Positions 9,612 through 17,445 of a stretch of DNA of 64,000 bases are shown one piece after another. The first letter of the stretch is position 1. Every line of letters begins with the position of its first letter. This DNA comes from Pseudomonadota bacterium. GTDB lineage: Bacteria; Pseudomonadota; Gammaproteobacteria; Nitrosococcales; Methylophagaceae. The stretch is taken from contig JALIBN010000032.1 in the NCBI GenBank assembly GCA_030576275.1, forward strand, positions 37,485 to 101,484. Direction: 5' to 3'. Under the pieces are notes generated by a model. The model was not told where the DNA came from. It did no database searches and was given only the letters and a program-made list of their open reading frames with translations. Position numbers and translations under genes: made by a program.

Positions 9612-10188
9612 TTATTTAGATTTATAGGCACTATGAAAGAGATGCCATAAACTGATGAGGCCATGTGCAAAAATGTAAGTGATAACAATACCAGTTAACA
9701 AACCGTGTATTTCTTGCATATTTTCAACCCAAGATGCGCTATAGGTCTACGCATAAAACCAGATTGAGCCTGATGATAAAACTAACACTATTGCACCAAA
9801 CCCCAATCCTTGAACAATAGCCGCTATCCCTTTGCTTTCAGGCCCAGGAAGTTGACGACGGTTTAGCTGAGACAAACCTGCTTTTAATTACTGATTATCC
9901 CCTGATAAGTAAGGAAAGAAATGTTTGAATCCATGCTTTTTAAATTCAACTAAGATAAAATAACCACCCATGGAACAAGTATTAGGCCGGTCACTATGTG
10001 AGCCCACGTAACATAAAATTCAATTACATTTGAGCTGATGGAGCCATTGTCATTGAAATCAATAAAGTTACTGAATATAATTTGAGTTAATACCAAAAGT
10101 AATGCAGCAAATATGAAATAGCCTTTTTACTGGCGTTTGCTGTTATTTTAAATAGGCCTGTATTGTTTGTTTGATCTGCATTTAACAT
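9612..10188 (-). pseudogene. Remnant of a b-type cytochrome membrane gene
   Basis: The reverse strand from an ATG at 10186-10188 reads, across frames, as a small membrane protein resembling cytochrome b561/b-type subunits. It has a helix with T-W-A-H-I-V-T-G, an R-R-Q-L-P-G-P-E-S-K-G loop, another helix with a G-F-G-A-I-V-L-V core, then E-I-H-G-L-L-T-G and F-A-H-G-L-I-S-L-W-H with candidate haem histidines. Lesions seen are a frame change soon after the start (near the A-run at about 10125), one TAG and one TAA in the central loop, and another TAG after the W-F-Y-A segment. The stop is at 9612-9614. The family is inferred from helix and His pattern; that the gene is broken is clear. Confidence 0.65.
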
Positions 10189-10489
10189 TCCTTTTGTATC
10201 AATCCTAGCTTAGACGACATATTAATAGCCAATTCATTCGATGATGATGGCTTATTTCATGATGATCATTCGATATTTCTTAAACAAAAATTTCACTTAG
10301 ACTTACGTTGACATAAGCCCGCCCGAGAAATATAGACTTAATATCTTAACAATAGATTAATTTGATGATACTGAAATGCTATAGTAAATTTTAGACAGTC
10401 ATTAACCCCTAAAACACCATCTAATTAGCTTCAAGAGGAATATCTTTGATTAATGATAGTTCAATGCCTTTAAATGTATTCTTAGTCTA
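10189..10489. other. Non-coding stretch before yqaA
   Basis: About 300 AT-rich bases with no convincing reading frame. Two imperfect copies of a GATGATGA/ATGATGAT motif lie at 10240-10275 and a TATAGT that could be a -10 box lies near 10380. Nothing else could be supported. Confidence 0.4.
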
Positions 10490-10933
10490 ATGGAAATGCT
10501 ATCTGAACTAGGATTATGGAGTCTAGGCTTATCAGCATTCCTTGCTGCGACTATCTTGCCAATCAGCTCGGAACTTGTACTCTCAAGTTTACTCATAGCA
10601 GGTGAAAACCCAATTGCATTAATCATTATCGCCACCGCGTGTAATGTAATAGGCTCTCTATTAAACTATATTATAGGTCGCTGGGGCGCTGATACTATTC
10701 TGCACCGTTGGCTACACCTAACACCGGCACAAACTACTAAAGCGGAGTACCAATTCAATCGTTACGGGAAGTTAAGCCTGCTATTTGCTTGGCTACCCGT
10801 TATAGGTGATCCGCTTACATTTCTGGCTGGAATACTAAAAGTTAATATTGGACTATTCTTGGCACTGGTCACAATAGGAAAGCTCGGGCGATACTGGATC
10901 CTCACCCAAGCCATCTTGGCTAATCAAGGTTAA
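10490..10933 (+). CDS. yqaA: YqaA-family membrane protein (VTT/DedA-like)
   Basis: 147 residues, matching the short YqaA branch of the DedA/VTT superfamily. It has an N-terminal G-L-W-S-L-G-L-S-A-F-L-A-A-T-I-L-P helix, the re-entrant loop with P-I-S-S-E, a G-S-L-L-N-Y-I-I-G-R segment, F-N-R-Y-G-K, the L-P-V-I-G-D-P loop and the terminal L-G-K-x-x-R-Y helix. Relatives are inner-membrane lipid scramblase-like proteins, but the role of YqaA is not established. It has no clear Shine-Dalgarno, and ATG codons at both 10490 and 10496 could serve. It is intact although the genes either side are decayed. Confidence 0.85.
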   Translation: MEMLSELGLWSLGLSAFLAATILPISSELVLSSLLIAGENPIALIIIATACNVIGSLLNYIIGRWGADTILHRWLHLTPAQTTKAEYQFNRYGKLSLLFAWLPVIGDPLTFLAGILKVNIGLFLALVTIGKLGRYWILTQAILANQG

Positions 10934-11243
10934 GCAAACATACTCGCCAGATAAAACATTAATATCAAGCGCTGGTTTCAATTAGCTTTACCCAATCTGT
11001 CAGTATCTTTAGCTGTCCTACAGAGATGTAGGATACACACCTTCAATGGAATAGCCAATAAGACGCCTACTGGCCAGCACAACCTGCCCCAAACAAGTAT
11101 CCACAGAATTAATATCAACGGTTTGAGTATTCAGTCAGCATGTTTTAACATCATCATTTGGTCACGTTAATTTGTCTAGCTTTTATATTAGTTTACTTGG
11201 TTATAATTGAGATATAAATTCAGATCATAAAGTTGAGGATATT
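10934..11243. other. Featureless gap between yqaA and a broken GNAT gene
   Basis: 310 bases with no intact frame. A short reverse-strand run around 11045-11125 reads with plausible codons (D-T-C-L-G-Q-V-V-L-A-S-R-R-L) but is bounded by stops and matches nothing I recognise. It may be another gene scrap. Confidence 0.35.
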
Positions 11244-11702
11244 ATGAAGTTTGAGATTGCGATACATGGCGATGTGGCAGATTTATGTAAATTACTAGAC
11301 TTACTTTTTGAACAAGAAATAGAGTTCAAGCCTGATTTACAAGCGTAAATTATGGGCCTAGAGTCAATTATCAATAATCCAAATACAGGTACGATTATCG
11401 TAGCTCGCGATAATGGCGAATTAATCGGTATGGTCAATATACTTTATACCTTATCAACAGCTCTGGGTGCTCGTGTAGGTATGCTTGAAGACATGGTGGT
11501 CAGCAAGTCAGCTCGTGATTGTGGCGTAGGTTCAAAGTTAATTGAGTTTGCATTCGAGTATGCTGAGGCGCTAGGTTGCAAGAGAATGACCCTACTCAGT
11601 GATCATAACAATGAAACCGCTCATCGGTTTTATCAAAAACACAGCTTTTCTCGTTCATCTATGGTGGTCTTTCTTAAATCTATGGGTGACACAAATACCT
11701 AA
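11244..11702 (+). pseudogene. GNAT-family acetyltransferase with an internal stop
   Basis: One frame runs from ATG 11244 to TAA 11700 and is broken only by TAA at 11346-11348. The upstream 34 residues (starting M-K-F-E-I-A) form the first strand and helix of an N-acetyltransferase. The downstream part holds the strand I-I-V-A-R-D-N-G-E-L-I-G, the V-S-K-S-A-R-D-C-G-V-G-S-K-L acetyl-CoA loop, and the closing N-E-T-A-H-R-F-Y-Q-K-H-S-F motif. The lost codon was probably CAA (Gln). Translation could restart at ATG 11352, giving 116 residues without the first helix. A normal GAGGAT ribosome site precedes 11244, so the nonsense change looks recent. Confidence 0.75.
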
Positions 11703-11813
11703 TAACTCAACTCATGTTAGCCGTTGGCCGTAACGGTTTTTATTATTGTACTGACGCTAGATGAATTGGTTGCTAATCGTAAATTAGTAACAATGCAGAC
11801 TTATCAATATCAC

Positions 11814-12139
11814 TTAGCCTTTAAAATGACCTACGATCATTTCGAGTTCATTTGCTAACTTAGCTAACTCATCACTACCCAAAGCTATTTGATCAGAGCC
11901 GCCTATACTTGCCACTGAAAGATCAGCTATACCACGATATTTCTATTAATCTCTTCTGAGACTGAACTTTGTTCTTCTGATGCGGTAGCAACTTGGAAAC
12001 TGAGGTGTGAAATTTTAGTGACCGATTCAATAATTCTTGATAAGGAAAGCGAAGCAACACCTGTCGTCTCGCCCATTTTCATCGCATTCTTGGTATCAGA
12101 ATCAATTACTTGTAATGCTATACGAGTATGAGCTTGTAG
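11814..12139 (-). pseudogene. C-terminal remnant of a methyl-accepting chemotaxis protein
   Basis: The reverse strand reads as the tail of a chemoreceptor signalling domain: A-H-T-R-I-A-L, V-A-S-L-S-L-S-R-I-I-E-S-V, then V-A-T-A-S-E-E-Q-S and S-E-E-I-N-R-N-I, and after a frame change near 11945 L-A-K-L-A-N-E-L with a stop at 11814-11816. These are the heptad and methylation-helix motifs of the family. No start, sensor or membrane part remains, and the fragment stops exactly where the opposite-strand metallopeptidase remnant begins. Confidence 0.75.
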
Positions 12140-12366
12140 GCTGGCCTATTGGCTCATCACACTGAAAAAGCTAAACATGTGCTTGATTAAGGAGATATTG
12201 AAGAAGCACTCGCCGCCGCAAGTGCAATAGGTGATAATCGTTTGCAAAAGCAAGCACGAGAATACGCCTTAACTCAATCATTTTCTCACGGACATCACAA
12301 CAACGTATATTTTGGTTTAAGAAAGGTTTAGCCAATGGCATAATACAAAGTTGCAGCACACTATAA
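12140..12366 (+). pseudogene. C-terminal remnant of a YpfJ-type neutral zinc metallopeptidase
   Basis: The forward strand reads A-G-L-L-A-H-H, then after a TAA near 12187 G-D-I-E-E-A-L-A-A-A-S-A-I-G-D-N-R-L, A-R-E-Y-A-L-T-Q-S-F-S-H-G, and with a one-base frame change near 12292 T-S-Q-Q-R and W-F-K-K-G-L-A-N-G to the stop at 12364-12366. This is the conserved C-terminal third of the YpfJ (KPN_02809) putative metallopeptidase family. The zinc-binding H-E-x-x-H part is absent. It abuts the chemoreceptor remnant. Confidence 0.75.
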
Positions 12367-12443
12367 AAAGTTGCAACGCATTAAATGCGAGAAGCTTATC
12401 GTTTTATTAGTAACAAGATATACTTTTGCATCTTTTTATTCTC

Positions 12444-12459
12444 CCATCATTCATGATGG
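12444..12459. promoter_or_regulatory. Short perfect dyad before the fae homologue
   Basis: CCATCAT and ATGATGG are separated by two bases, ending 29 bases before the fae-like ATG. The tight 7-2-7 dyad could be an operator or a leader hairpin. No known consensus was recognised. Confidence 0.35.
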
Positions 12460-12488
12460 ATTACTTTTCTTTAAATGTGGAATTATTT

Positions 12489-13040
12489 ATGTCAGATGAA
12501 ATTTGGTTCAGAACCGGTGAAGCCACCGTATTTGCTAGCGATGATCAAGGTACGGATGCGATGCCTGAAATTCTTATCGGTAGCGTTAAAGGCCCAGCAG
12601 GTCACGCATTTGCTAACTTAATGGGTCAAACCGAAGGCCATACTCGTATGTTTGCCATTCGCGGAACTAATCAACAGGTTAAACCTGCGACTATCATGGT
12701 GCCAAAAGTTACAATAAAATCAAGTGCCTATGTGAATTTATTTGGTGGCCCAGTACAATCAGCTATTGCTGATGCAGTATTAGATAGCGTTATCGAAGGT
12801 GTTATCCCTGCCGATCAAGCCAATGATTTATGCATTATTGCCATGATCTGGATTGCGCCTGAGTGTGCAAAAAATCCAGATGTTGATCGCAAAGACTTAT
12901 ATCGCACTAACTATGAAGCAATGAAATTAGCTATTTCTCGTGCGATGAGTAACTCACCAACTATTGAAGAATTAACCGCGAACCGTCATAAAATTTCTCA
13001 TGAAATGTATGATCCAGAAACTGGCGAATCTCAGTGGTAA
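12489..13040 (+). CDS. Formaldehyde-activating enzyme (Fae) family protein
   Basis: 183 residues from the ATG at 12489, chosen because the residues before it (open from 12426) do not belong to the family. Fae condenses formaldehyde with tetrahydromethanopterin in methylotrophs. The body shows the Fae fold: G-E-A near the start, I-G-S-V-K-G-P-A, G-H-T-R-M, V-K-P-A-T-I-M-V-P-K-V-T-I, F-G-G-P-V-Q-S-A, the E-G-V-I-P-A-D-Q-A-N-D-L segment and N-Y-E-A-M-K-L-A-I-S-R-A-M. In canonical Fae the first strand holds A-H-I-D with catalytic His17; here the aligned segment reads A-M-P-E, so that His is missing. It is therefore likely a Fae-like paralogue (Fae2/Fae3 type) whose activity is uncertain. Confidence 0.85.
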   Translation: MSDEIWFRTGEATVFASDDQGTDAMPEILIGSVKGPAGHAFANLMGQTEGHTRMFAIRGTNQQVKPATIMVPKVTIKSSAYVNLFGGPVQSAIADAVLDSVIEGVIPADQANDLCIIAMIWIAPECAKNPDVDRKDLYRTNYEAMKLAISRAMSNSPTIEELTANRHKISHEMYDPETGESQW

Positions 13041-13142
13041 ATTATTACTAATGACAATGTTGATTACCCATCCCTTATAAATTTCAACGCAAGTTGAAAC
13101 TATAAACACGCAAGCGGATGTGTTAGGTCTTACTGTTTTTCA

Positions 13143-13184
13143 TTGTTCTCGTCATTCGCCATTTTGTGGGAATGACGAGAACAA
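13143..13184. terminator. Long perfect hairpin after the fae homologue
   Basis: TTGTTCTCGTCATTC (13143-13157) pairs perfectly over 15 bases with GAATGACGAGAACAA (13170-13184) around a 12-base loop. It is about 100 bases after the fae-homologue stop. T-rich sequence precedes it (TGTTTTTC) but no T-run follows, so it may be a terminator, an mRNA 3'-end stabiliser, or a relic of a small repeat. The rest of the 13041-13388 gap holds nothing I can name. Confidence 0.55.
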
Positions 13185-13388
13185 ATGAAATATTAATTTC
13201 AATAAAACCGTAGATTATTAGTTCAGAGCTAACATAAATTCAGTCTATGTACTTTTAAAGATCAAAATCATAGAGATACAGCTTAGCTTCATTTAAATTC
13301 ACATTAATATTACAACTTAGCTTCCACAGGCTCAATCTCCACGGTATGATTGCCGCAGTCAAATTCGACCTTGAGAGTAGGGATTTCC

Positions 13389-14864
13389 ATGTTGAAACAG
13401 TTGCAATCAAACCATTCAACAATAACGACTCTGATTTTAAGTTTATTATTGTTCACCTTCCCACAAATTTCATTTGCTTCTGCAGACGCGCATCTATTAG
13501 ATTTAACTACCCATTGGATTGGATATGCATCCTTAGCGATTTTCTTCATTGCCTACGTTTTAGTTATCGCTGAAGAAAAAATTCACATGCGTAAATCTAA
13601 ACCCGTGATGGTGGCAGCTGGCATTATTTGGGCGATGATCGCCCTTGTTTACGCACAACAAACGGATCCAGTATTCCATCATACAGCTGAGATAATGATT
13701 CGCCACAATCTGCTCGAATATGCAGAGCTATTATTATTCTTATTAGCAGCGATGACCTATATCAACACCATGGGTGAACGTGGTGTATTTGATGCACTGC
13801 GAAGCTGGTTAGTGAATCAAGGCTTCTCACTCCGTACGATCTTTTGGCTAACAGGTCTTTTAGCTTTCTTTATTTCGCCGATTGCTGACAACTTAACGAC
13901 AGCCTTACTGATGGCAACCGTCGCCATGGCAGTGGGTGGTTCTAACCACAAGTTTGTAGCCTTAGCTTGTATTAATATTGTCGTGGCTGCTAATGCAGGA
14001 GGCGCATTTAGTCCATTCGGTGACATTACAACATTAATGGTTTGGCAAAAAGGTGTTGTTGATTTCGGTGAGTTTTTCTCGCTGTTTGCACCATCAGTAG
14101 TCAACTGGCTCGTTCCAGCCGCTATCATGTCAATGGCAGTAGCGAATGAGCAACCCGCAGCACAAAATGAAACGGCCGCGATGAAAAAAGGTGCTTTAGT
14201 TGTTGTTAGTCTATTTTTGCTAACGATCACCATGGCAGTCTGTGCCCATAACTTTTTGCACCTTCCACCTGTTATCGGAATGATGACTGGTTTAGGCTTT
14301 CTTAAGTTATATGGCTACACCATTAAAATGAAGGATAAAAAATCCTACTCAACATTGATTCAACAAGGAGAGACATCGCTTTCACTTGAAAGCACTGTAG
14401 AGCAAAAAGAACCTTTTAACATTTTCCAACAATTAGAACGCGCTGAGTGGGATACATTGATGTTTTTCTACGGCATTATTTTATGCGTGGGTGGTTTAGG
14501 TACAATCGGCTATTTATCACATGGATCTGAGTTCTTGTATGGCGATTTAGGGCCGACAACAGCCAATATATTAGTCGGTTTAATATCGGCTATCGTCGAT
14601 AACATTCCAGTGATGTTTGCTGTTTTATCAATGATGCCAGACATGAGTACTGGACAGTGGTTATTAGTTACTTTGACAGCCGGTGTTGGCGGTTCATTAT
14701 TATCAATTGGTTCAGCAGCTGGGGTTGCAGTCATGGGTCAAGCCCGCGGTATTTACACATTTACCGCTCACCTGAAATGGATTTGGGCAATTGCCTTAGG
14801 TTATGCCGCAAGTATTAGCGTTCATTTATGGCTTAATGCCGACAAATTTCACCCTCTCACGTAA
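13389..14864 (+). CDS. nhaD: NhaD-type sodium/proton antiporter
   Basis: 491 residues from the ATG at 13389, preferred over the upstream TTG (13350) because an AGTAGGGA ribosome site precedes it and the protein then begins with a signal-like hydrophobic leader. About twelve membrane helices follow. Family motifs seen are E-Y-A-E-L-L-L-F-L, S-P-I-A-D-N-L-T-T-A-L, the A-N-A-G-G-A-F-S-P-F-G-D-I-T-T loop and S-A-I-V-D-N-I-P-V-M, the NhaD/ion-transporter signatures with their ion-site Asp residues. It exports Na+ (or Li+) in exchange for protons, fitting a marine or alkaliphilic host. Charged insert at about 320-360. Confidence 0.93.
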   Translation: MLKQLQSNHSTITTLILSLLLFTFPQISFASADAHLLDLTTHWIGYASLAIFFIAYVLVIAEEKIHMRKSKPVMVAAGIIWAMIALVYAQQTDPVFHHTAEIMIRHNLLEYAELLLFLLAAMTYINTMGERGVFDALRSWLVNQGFSLRTIFWLTGLLAFFISPIADNLTTALLMATVAMAVGGSNHKFVALACINIVVAANAGGAFSPFGDITTLMVWQKGVVDFGEFFSLFAPSVVNWLVPAAIMSMAVANEQPAAQNETAAMKKGALVVVSLFLLTITMAVCAHNFLHLPPVIGMMTGLGFLKLYGYTIKMKDKKSYSTLIQQGETSLSLESTVEQKEPFNIFQQLERAEWDTLMFFYGIILCVGGLGTIGYLSHGSEFLYGDLGPTTANILVGLISAIVDNIPVMFAVLSMMPDMSTGQWLLVTLTAGVGGSLLSIGSAAGVAVMGQARGIYTFTAHLKWIWAIALGYAASISVHLWLNADKFHPLT

Positions 14865-14884
14865 AAATAAAACAAAAGGGACAT

Positions 14885-15130
14885 ATGTTCTCAGCGTTTA
14901 GAAGATCGATAAAAAGTAAGACGTCTCTAAACTAGATTCAGCCTAATGTATTAGCTGGATTATCTTTTTAGCTGGATTATCTTTTAGGTGTTATTGCCTT
15001 GCCGCTGTCTATGGGCTTGGCAAGTGCCACTGTGGGCTAACCACAACAAGGTCTTTTGCTACACCGCATACTGCAAGGTCAATATTTCACGACCAACCTC
15101 AAGATTTATCGATGGTCTGGTGGTCACTGC
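14885..15130 (+). pseudogene. N-terminal remnant of a SulP-family anion transporter
   Basis: An ATG at 14885 opens M-F-S-A-F-R-R-S-I-K. The next conserved stretch, N-V-L-A-G-L, is followed in another frame by G-V-I-A-L-P-L-S-M-G-L-A-S-A, the first membrane helix of SulP transporters. A P-Q-Q-G-L motif comes next. Lesions are an in-frame TAG near 14933, a 17-base tandem duplication at 14951-14984, and a TAA near 15040. Homology fades by about 15130, and 15131-15314 holds nothing recognisable. The rest of the transporter is gone. Confidence 0.7.
14951..14984. repeat. 17-base tandem duplication inside the SulP remnant
   Basis: TTAGCTGGATTATCTTT occurs twice in immediate succession (14951-14967 and 14968-14984). 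The length is not a multiple of three, so it shifts the reading frame of the transporter remnant, and looks like a slippage event. Confidence 0.85.
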
Positions 15131-15314
15131 GACTATTTAATCACCCACAAATAAGAGATTAAAATGTCACCCATCATAGTCTAGATGTTTAGGATAAATT
15201 TTAACCGCCTGATGATAGGTGGTCGCAAGGATAATGAATTGATAGGTAATTGACGATCATGCACAAAGCCCGTCAATTTAATATTTAATGATAGAACCTT
15301 GAATTAGGTGTTTT

Positions 15315-15995
15315 TTAAAAATAGAGTCTGATAACTGTTTCTGCAACGCAGGCCAGTCTAGTGCTGTTATCAATCTCAATCCGCACTTCACGTACAATTT
15401 CCAATCCCCGTTTCATCGGCACTAATTTGATCACTCGACTTCGAGCTCTAATACGCTTACCTACCTTAACTGGAAACGGAAAATAAACATGGTTAAGCCC
15501 ACAATTTACGACCATTCTAGCTTCAGGATAAATACTTTTATCAGGATCAACACTATCTGTTAAGAATGGAATTAATGCCAAGGTTAAAAACCCCTGAGCA
15601 ATCGTTGTTTTAAATGGAGATTCCTTACTTGCACGGACAGGATCGGTATGAATCCATTGCTGGTCACCCGTAACACTTGCAAATTGTTGAATGCATTGTT
15701 GCTCAAGTGTAAACCATTCACCGACATAAGACTCTTCACCAAGCTGAGCATTTAAGCGGCTAAACACACTGTTTAATGGCTCACATTGTTTTAATAAGGC
15801 TTTTTTGTCATGGTATTCATGGTCAAAAAAATGTAAATATGACTCCAAAAACTCAGGTACATTTAGCGTGTTAATGAACTTCTTATTGAAATTATTCGGC
15901 CAATCACGGAGTTGGCTCTCAAATTTATTGATTAATTCGCCACGAGTAGCTTGGTATTTATCATGATTTTTCTTAATTGATTCTACGATGCCCAT
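15315..15995 (-). CDS. MaoC-like (R)-enoyl-CoA hydratase
   Basis: 226 residues. The C-terminal two thirds is a hot-dog-fold MaoC domain with the hydratase motif D-Q-Q-W-I-H (catalytic Asp and His) followed by A-Q-G-F-L-T-L. Such enzymes hydrate trans-2-enoyl-CoA, feeding polyhydroxyalkanoate synthesis or related acyl-CoA pathways. The first 85-90 residues form a charged helical extension (K-N-H-D-K-Y-Q-A and later D-H-E-Y-H-D-K-K) beyond the usual 150-residue single-domain form, so it may be an extended PhaJ-like subtype. It stands alone, and no phaC is in the window. Confidence 0.85.
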   Translation of the reverse strand: MGIVESIKKNHDKYQATRGELINKFESQLRDWPNNFNKKFINTLNVPEFLESYLHFFDHEYHDKKALLKQCEPLNSVFSRLNAQLGEESYVGEWFTLEQQCIQQFASVTGDQQWIHTDPVRASKESPFKTTIAQGFLTLALIPFLTDSVDPDKSIYPEARMVVNCGLNHVYFPFPVKVGKRIRARSRVIKLVPMKRGLEIVREVRIEIDNSTRLACVAETVIRLYF

Positions 15996-16163
15996 TACAG
16001 ACTCCTTAATTCCACACGAACAGTATATTCCTAAACATCTTAATACTAGCTAATATTTTGCATGTACCATGGCCTAAAAAGCGTCAAAATTTATTTGTTG
16101 CCTGAATTTGTGCTGGTTTTCCTTAAAAGTCCATCAAAGATAGTAGAAATCACATTCAACTAG

Positions 16164-16169
16164 TATAAT
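16164..16169 (+). promoter_or_regulatory. Candidate -10 box for aroG
   Basis: A consensus TATAAT lies 33 bases before the DAHP synthase start codon, which places a transcript start near 16176. No good -35 hexamer is visible at the expected distance. Confidence 0.35.
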
Positions 16170-16202
16170 GTTGGATTGTGATATTTCCGAGTACAATGTT
16201 TC

Positions 16203-17258
16203 ATGCTATACAACACTGATGATTTGCGTATCACGGGTATGCAGGAAGTCTTGCCGCCGATACAACTACACCAAGAATTACCTATTACAGATCACGCCTC
16301 TGAAACAGTGTTTAATGCTCGCTCAGCCATGCAAAAGATTCTTCATAGCAAAGATGACCGTCTTATAGTAATCATCGGTCCATGTTCGATTCATGATCCG
16401 GATGCCGCAAGAGAATATGCAAGTCGCCTAAAACCACTGATTAGCGAATTAAAAGGTGAGCTACAAATCGTCATGAGGGTCTATTTTGAAAAGCCTCGTT
16501 CTGTCGTAGGTTGGAAAGGTCTCATCAATGATCCCTACCTAGATGGTAGCTTCAAAATTAATGACGGTTTACGAATCGCCCGAAGATTATTACTAGACCT
16601 TGCCGAAATGGGCGTGCCTGCTGGTAGCGAATATCTAGATTTAATTAGCCCTCAATATATTGCTGATTTAATTTCATGGGGTGCCATTGGTGCTCGCACG
16701 ACGGAAAGTCAAGCTCACCGCGAATTAGCCTCGGGCTTATCTTGTCCCGTTGGTTTTAAAAATGCCACTGATGGTGGATTGCAAATCGCAGTTGATGCCT
16801 GTTTATCTGCTTCAAAACCGCATCACTTCATGTCGCTGACTAAAGCCGGCCATTCAGCCATATTTGAGACTACTGGCAATCCAGATTGTCATGTTATTTT
16901 ACGCGGTGGCAAAACACCCAACTATGATACTGCAAGCATTAATGAAACCGCTGAGATTATTGGCCGCACAGGATTGAAGGCCCACTTTATGGTTGATTGC
17001 AGCCATGCAAATAGTGGTAAAAGCCACATTCAACAGGAAGTTGTCTGTCGTGATGTGGTTAATCAAATTGCTCACGGTGAAAATCGCATAATGGGATTGA
17101 TGCTTGAAAGCAACCTAGTAGCTGGCCGCCAAAATGTAGAACAAGGCAAAGCACTGGTCTACGGACAAAGTATCACTGACGCATGTATGGCCTGGGACAA
17201 TAGCGAAGTATTATTACGTGAACTAGCTGCCGCTGTCCGTACTCGACGTCTAAAATAG
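16203..17258 (+). CDS. aroG: 3-deoxy-7-phosphoheptulonate (DAHP) synthase
   Basis: First step of aromatic amino acid synthesis: phosphoenolpyruvate plus erythrose 4-phosphate to DAHP. 351 residues, the size of the E. coli AroF/AroG/AroH class (type I-alpha). Seen are I-I-G-P-C-S-I-H (metal Cys in G-P-C-S), R-V-Y-F-E-K-P-R, G-A-R-T-T-E-S-Q, G-F-K-N-A-T-D-G, H-F-M-V-D-C-S-H-A-N and G-L-M-L-E-S-N. Which amino acid feeds back cannot be told. The aroG symbol is by family, and aroF or aroH is equally possible. It is probably monocistronic. Confidence 0.93.
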   Translation: MLYNTDDLRITGMQEVLPPIQLHQELPITDHASETVFNARSAMQKILHSKDDRLIVIIGPCSIHDPDAAREYASRLKPLISELKGELQIVMRVYFEKPRSVVGWKGLINDPYLDGSFKINDGLRIARRLLLDLAEMGVPAGSEYLDLISPQYIADLISWGAIGARTTESQAHRELASGLSCPVGFKNATDGGLQIAVDACLSASKPHHFMSLTKAGHSAIFETTGNPDCHVILRGGKTPNYDTASINETAEIIGRTGLKAHFMVDCSHANSGKSHIQQEVVCRDVVNQIAHGENRIMGLMLESNLVAGRQNVEQGKALVYGQSITDACMAWDNSEVLLRELAAAVRTRRLK

Positions 17259-17361
17259 CTAATTCAACTTTATAACACATCATTATACTAAAACCTGCTA
17301 AGCCCTTCATAAGCAAGCATTAATATCGTAATTAACGCTACGAAGATCCCGCTTTATCAGC

Positions 17362-17367
17362 TATAAT
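17362..17367 (+). promoter_or_regulatory. Candidate -10 box for the rnf operon
   Basis: TATAAT lies about 80 bases before rnfA within an otherwise gene-free 187-base gap. The -35 region is not convincing. Confidence 0.3.
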
Positions 17368-17445
17368 GACAGATCAAAATTTGCAGTCATTTTTAGTATC
17401 CTAAGTAAAAATGAACAAATCCCGATTAAATCAGTAGGTTATTGC

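Noticed and set aside
13817..14233. 138-residue open frame antisense to nhaD
   Set aside because: Low-complexity Lys/Thr/Ala-rich product typical of a frame read through a membrane-protein gene; nhaD itself is clearly coding.
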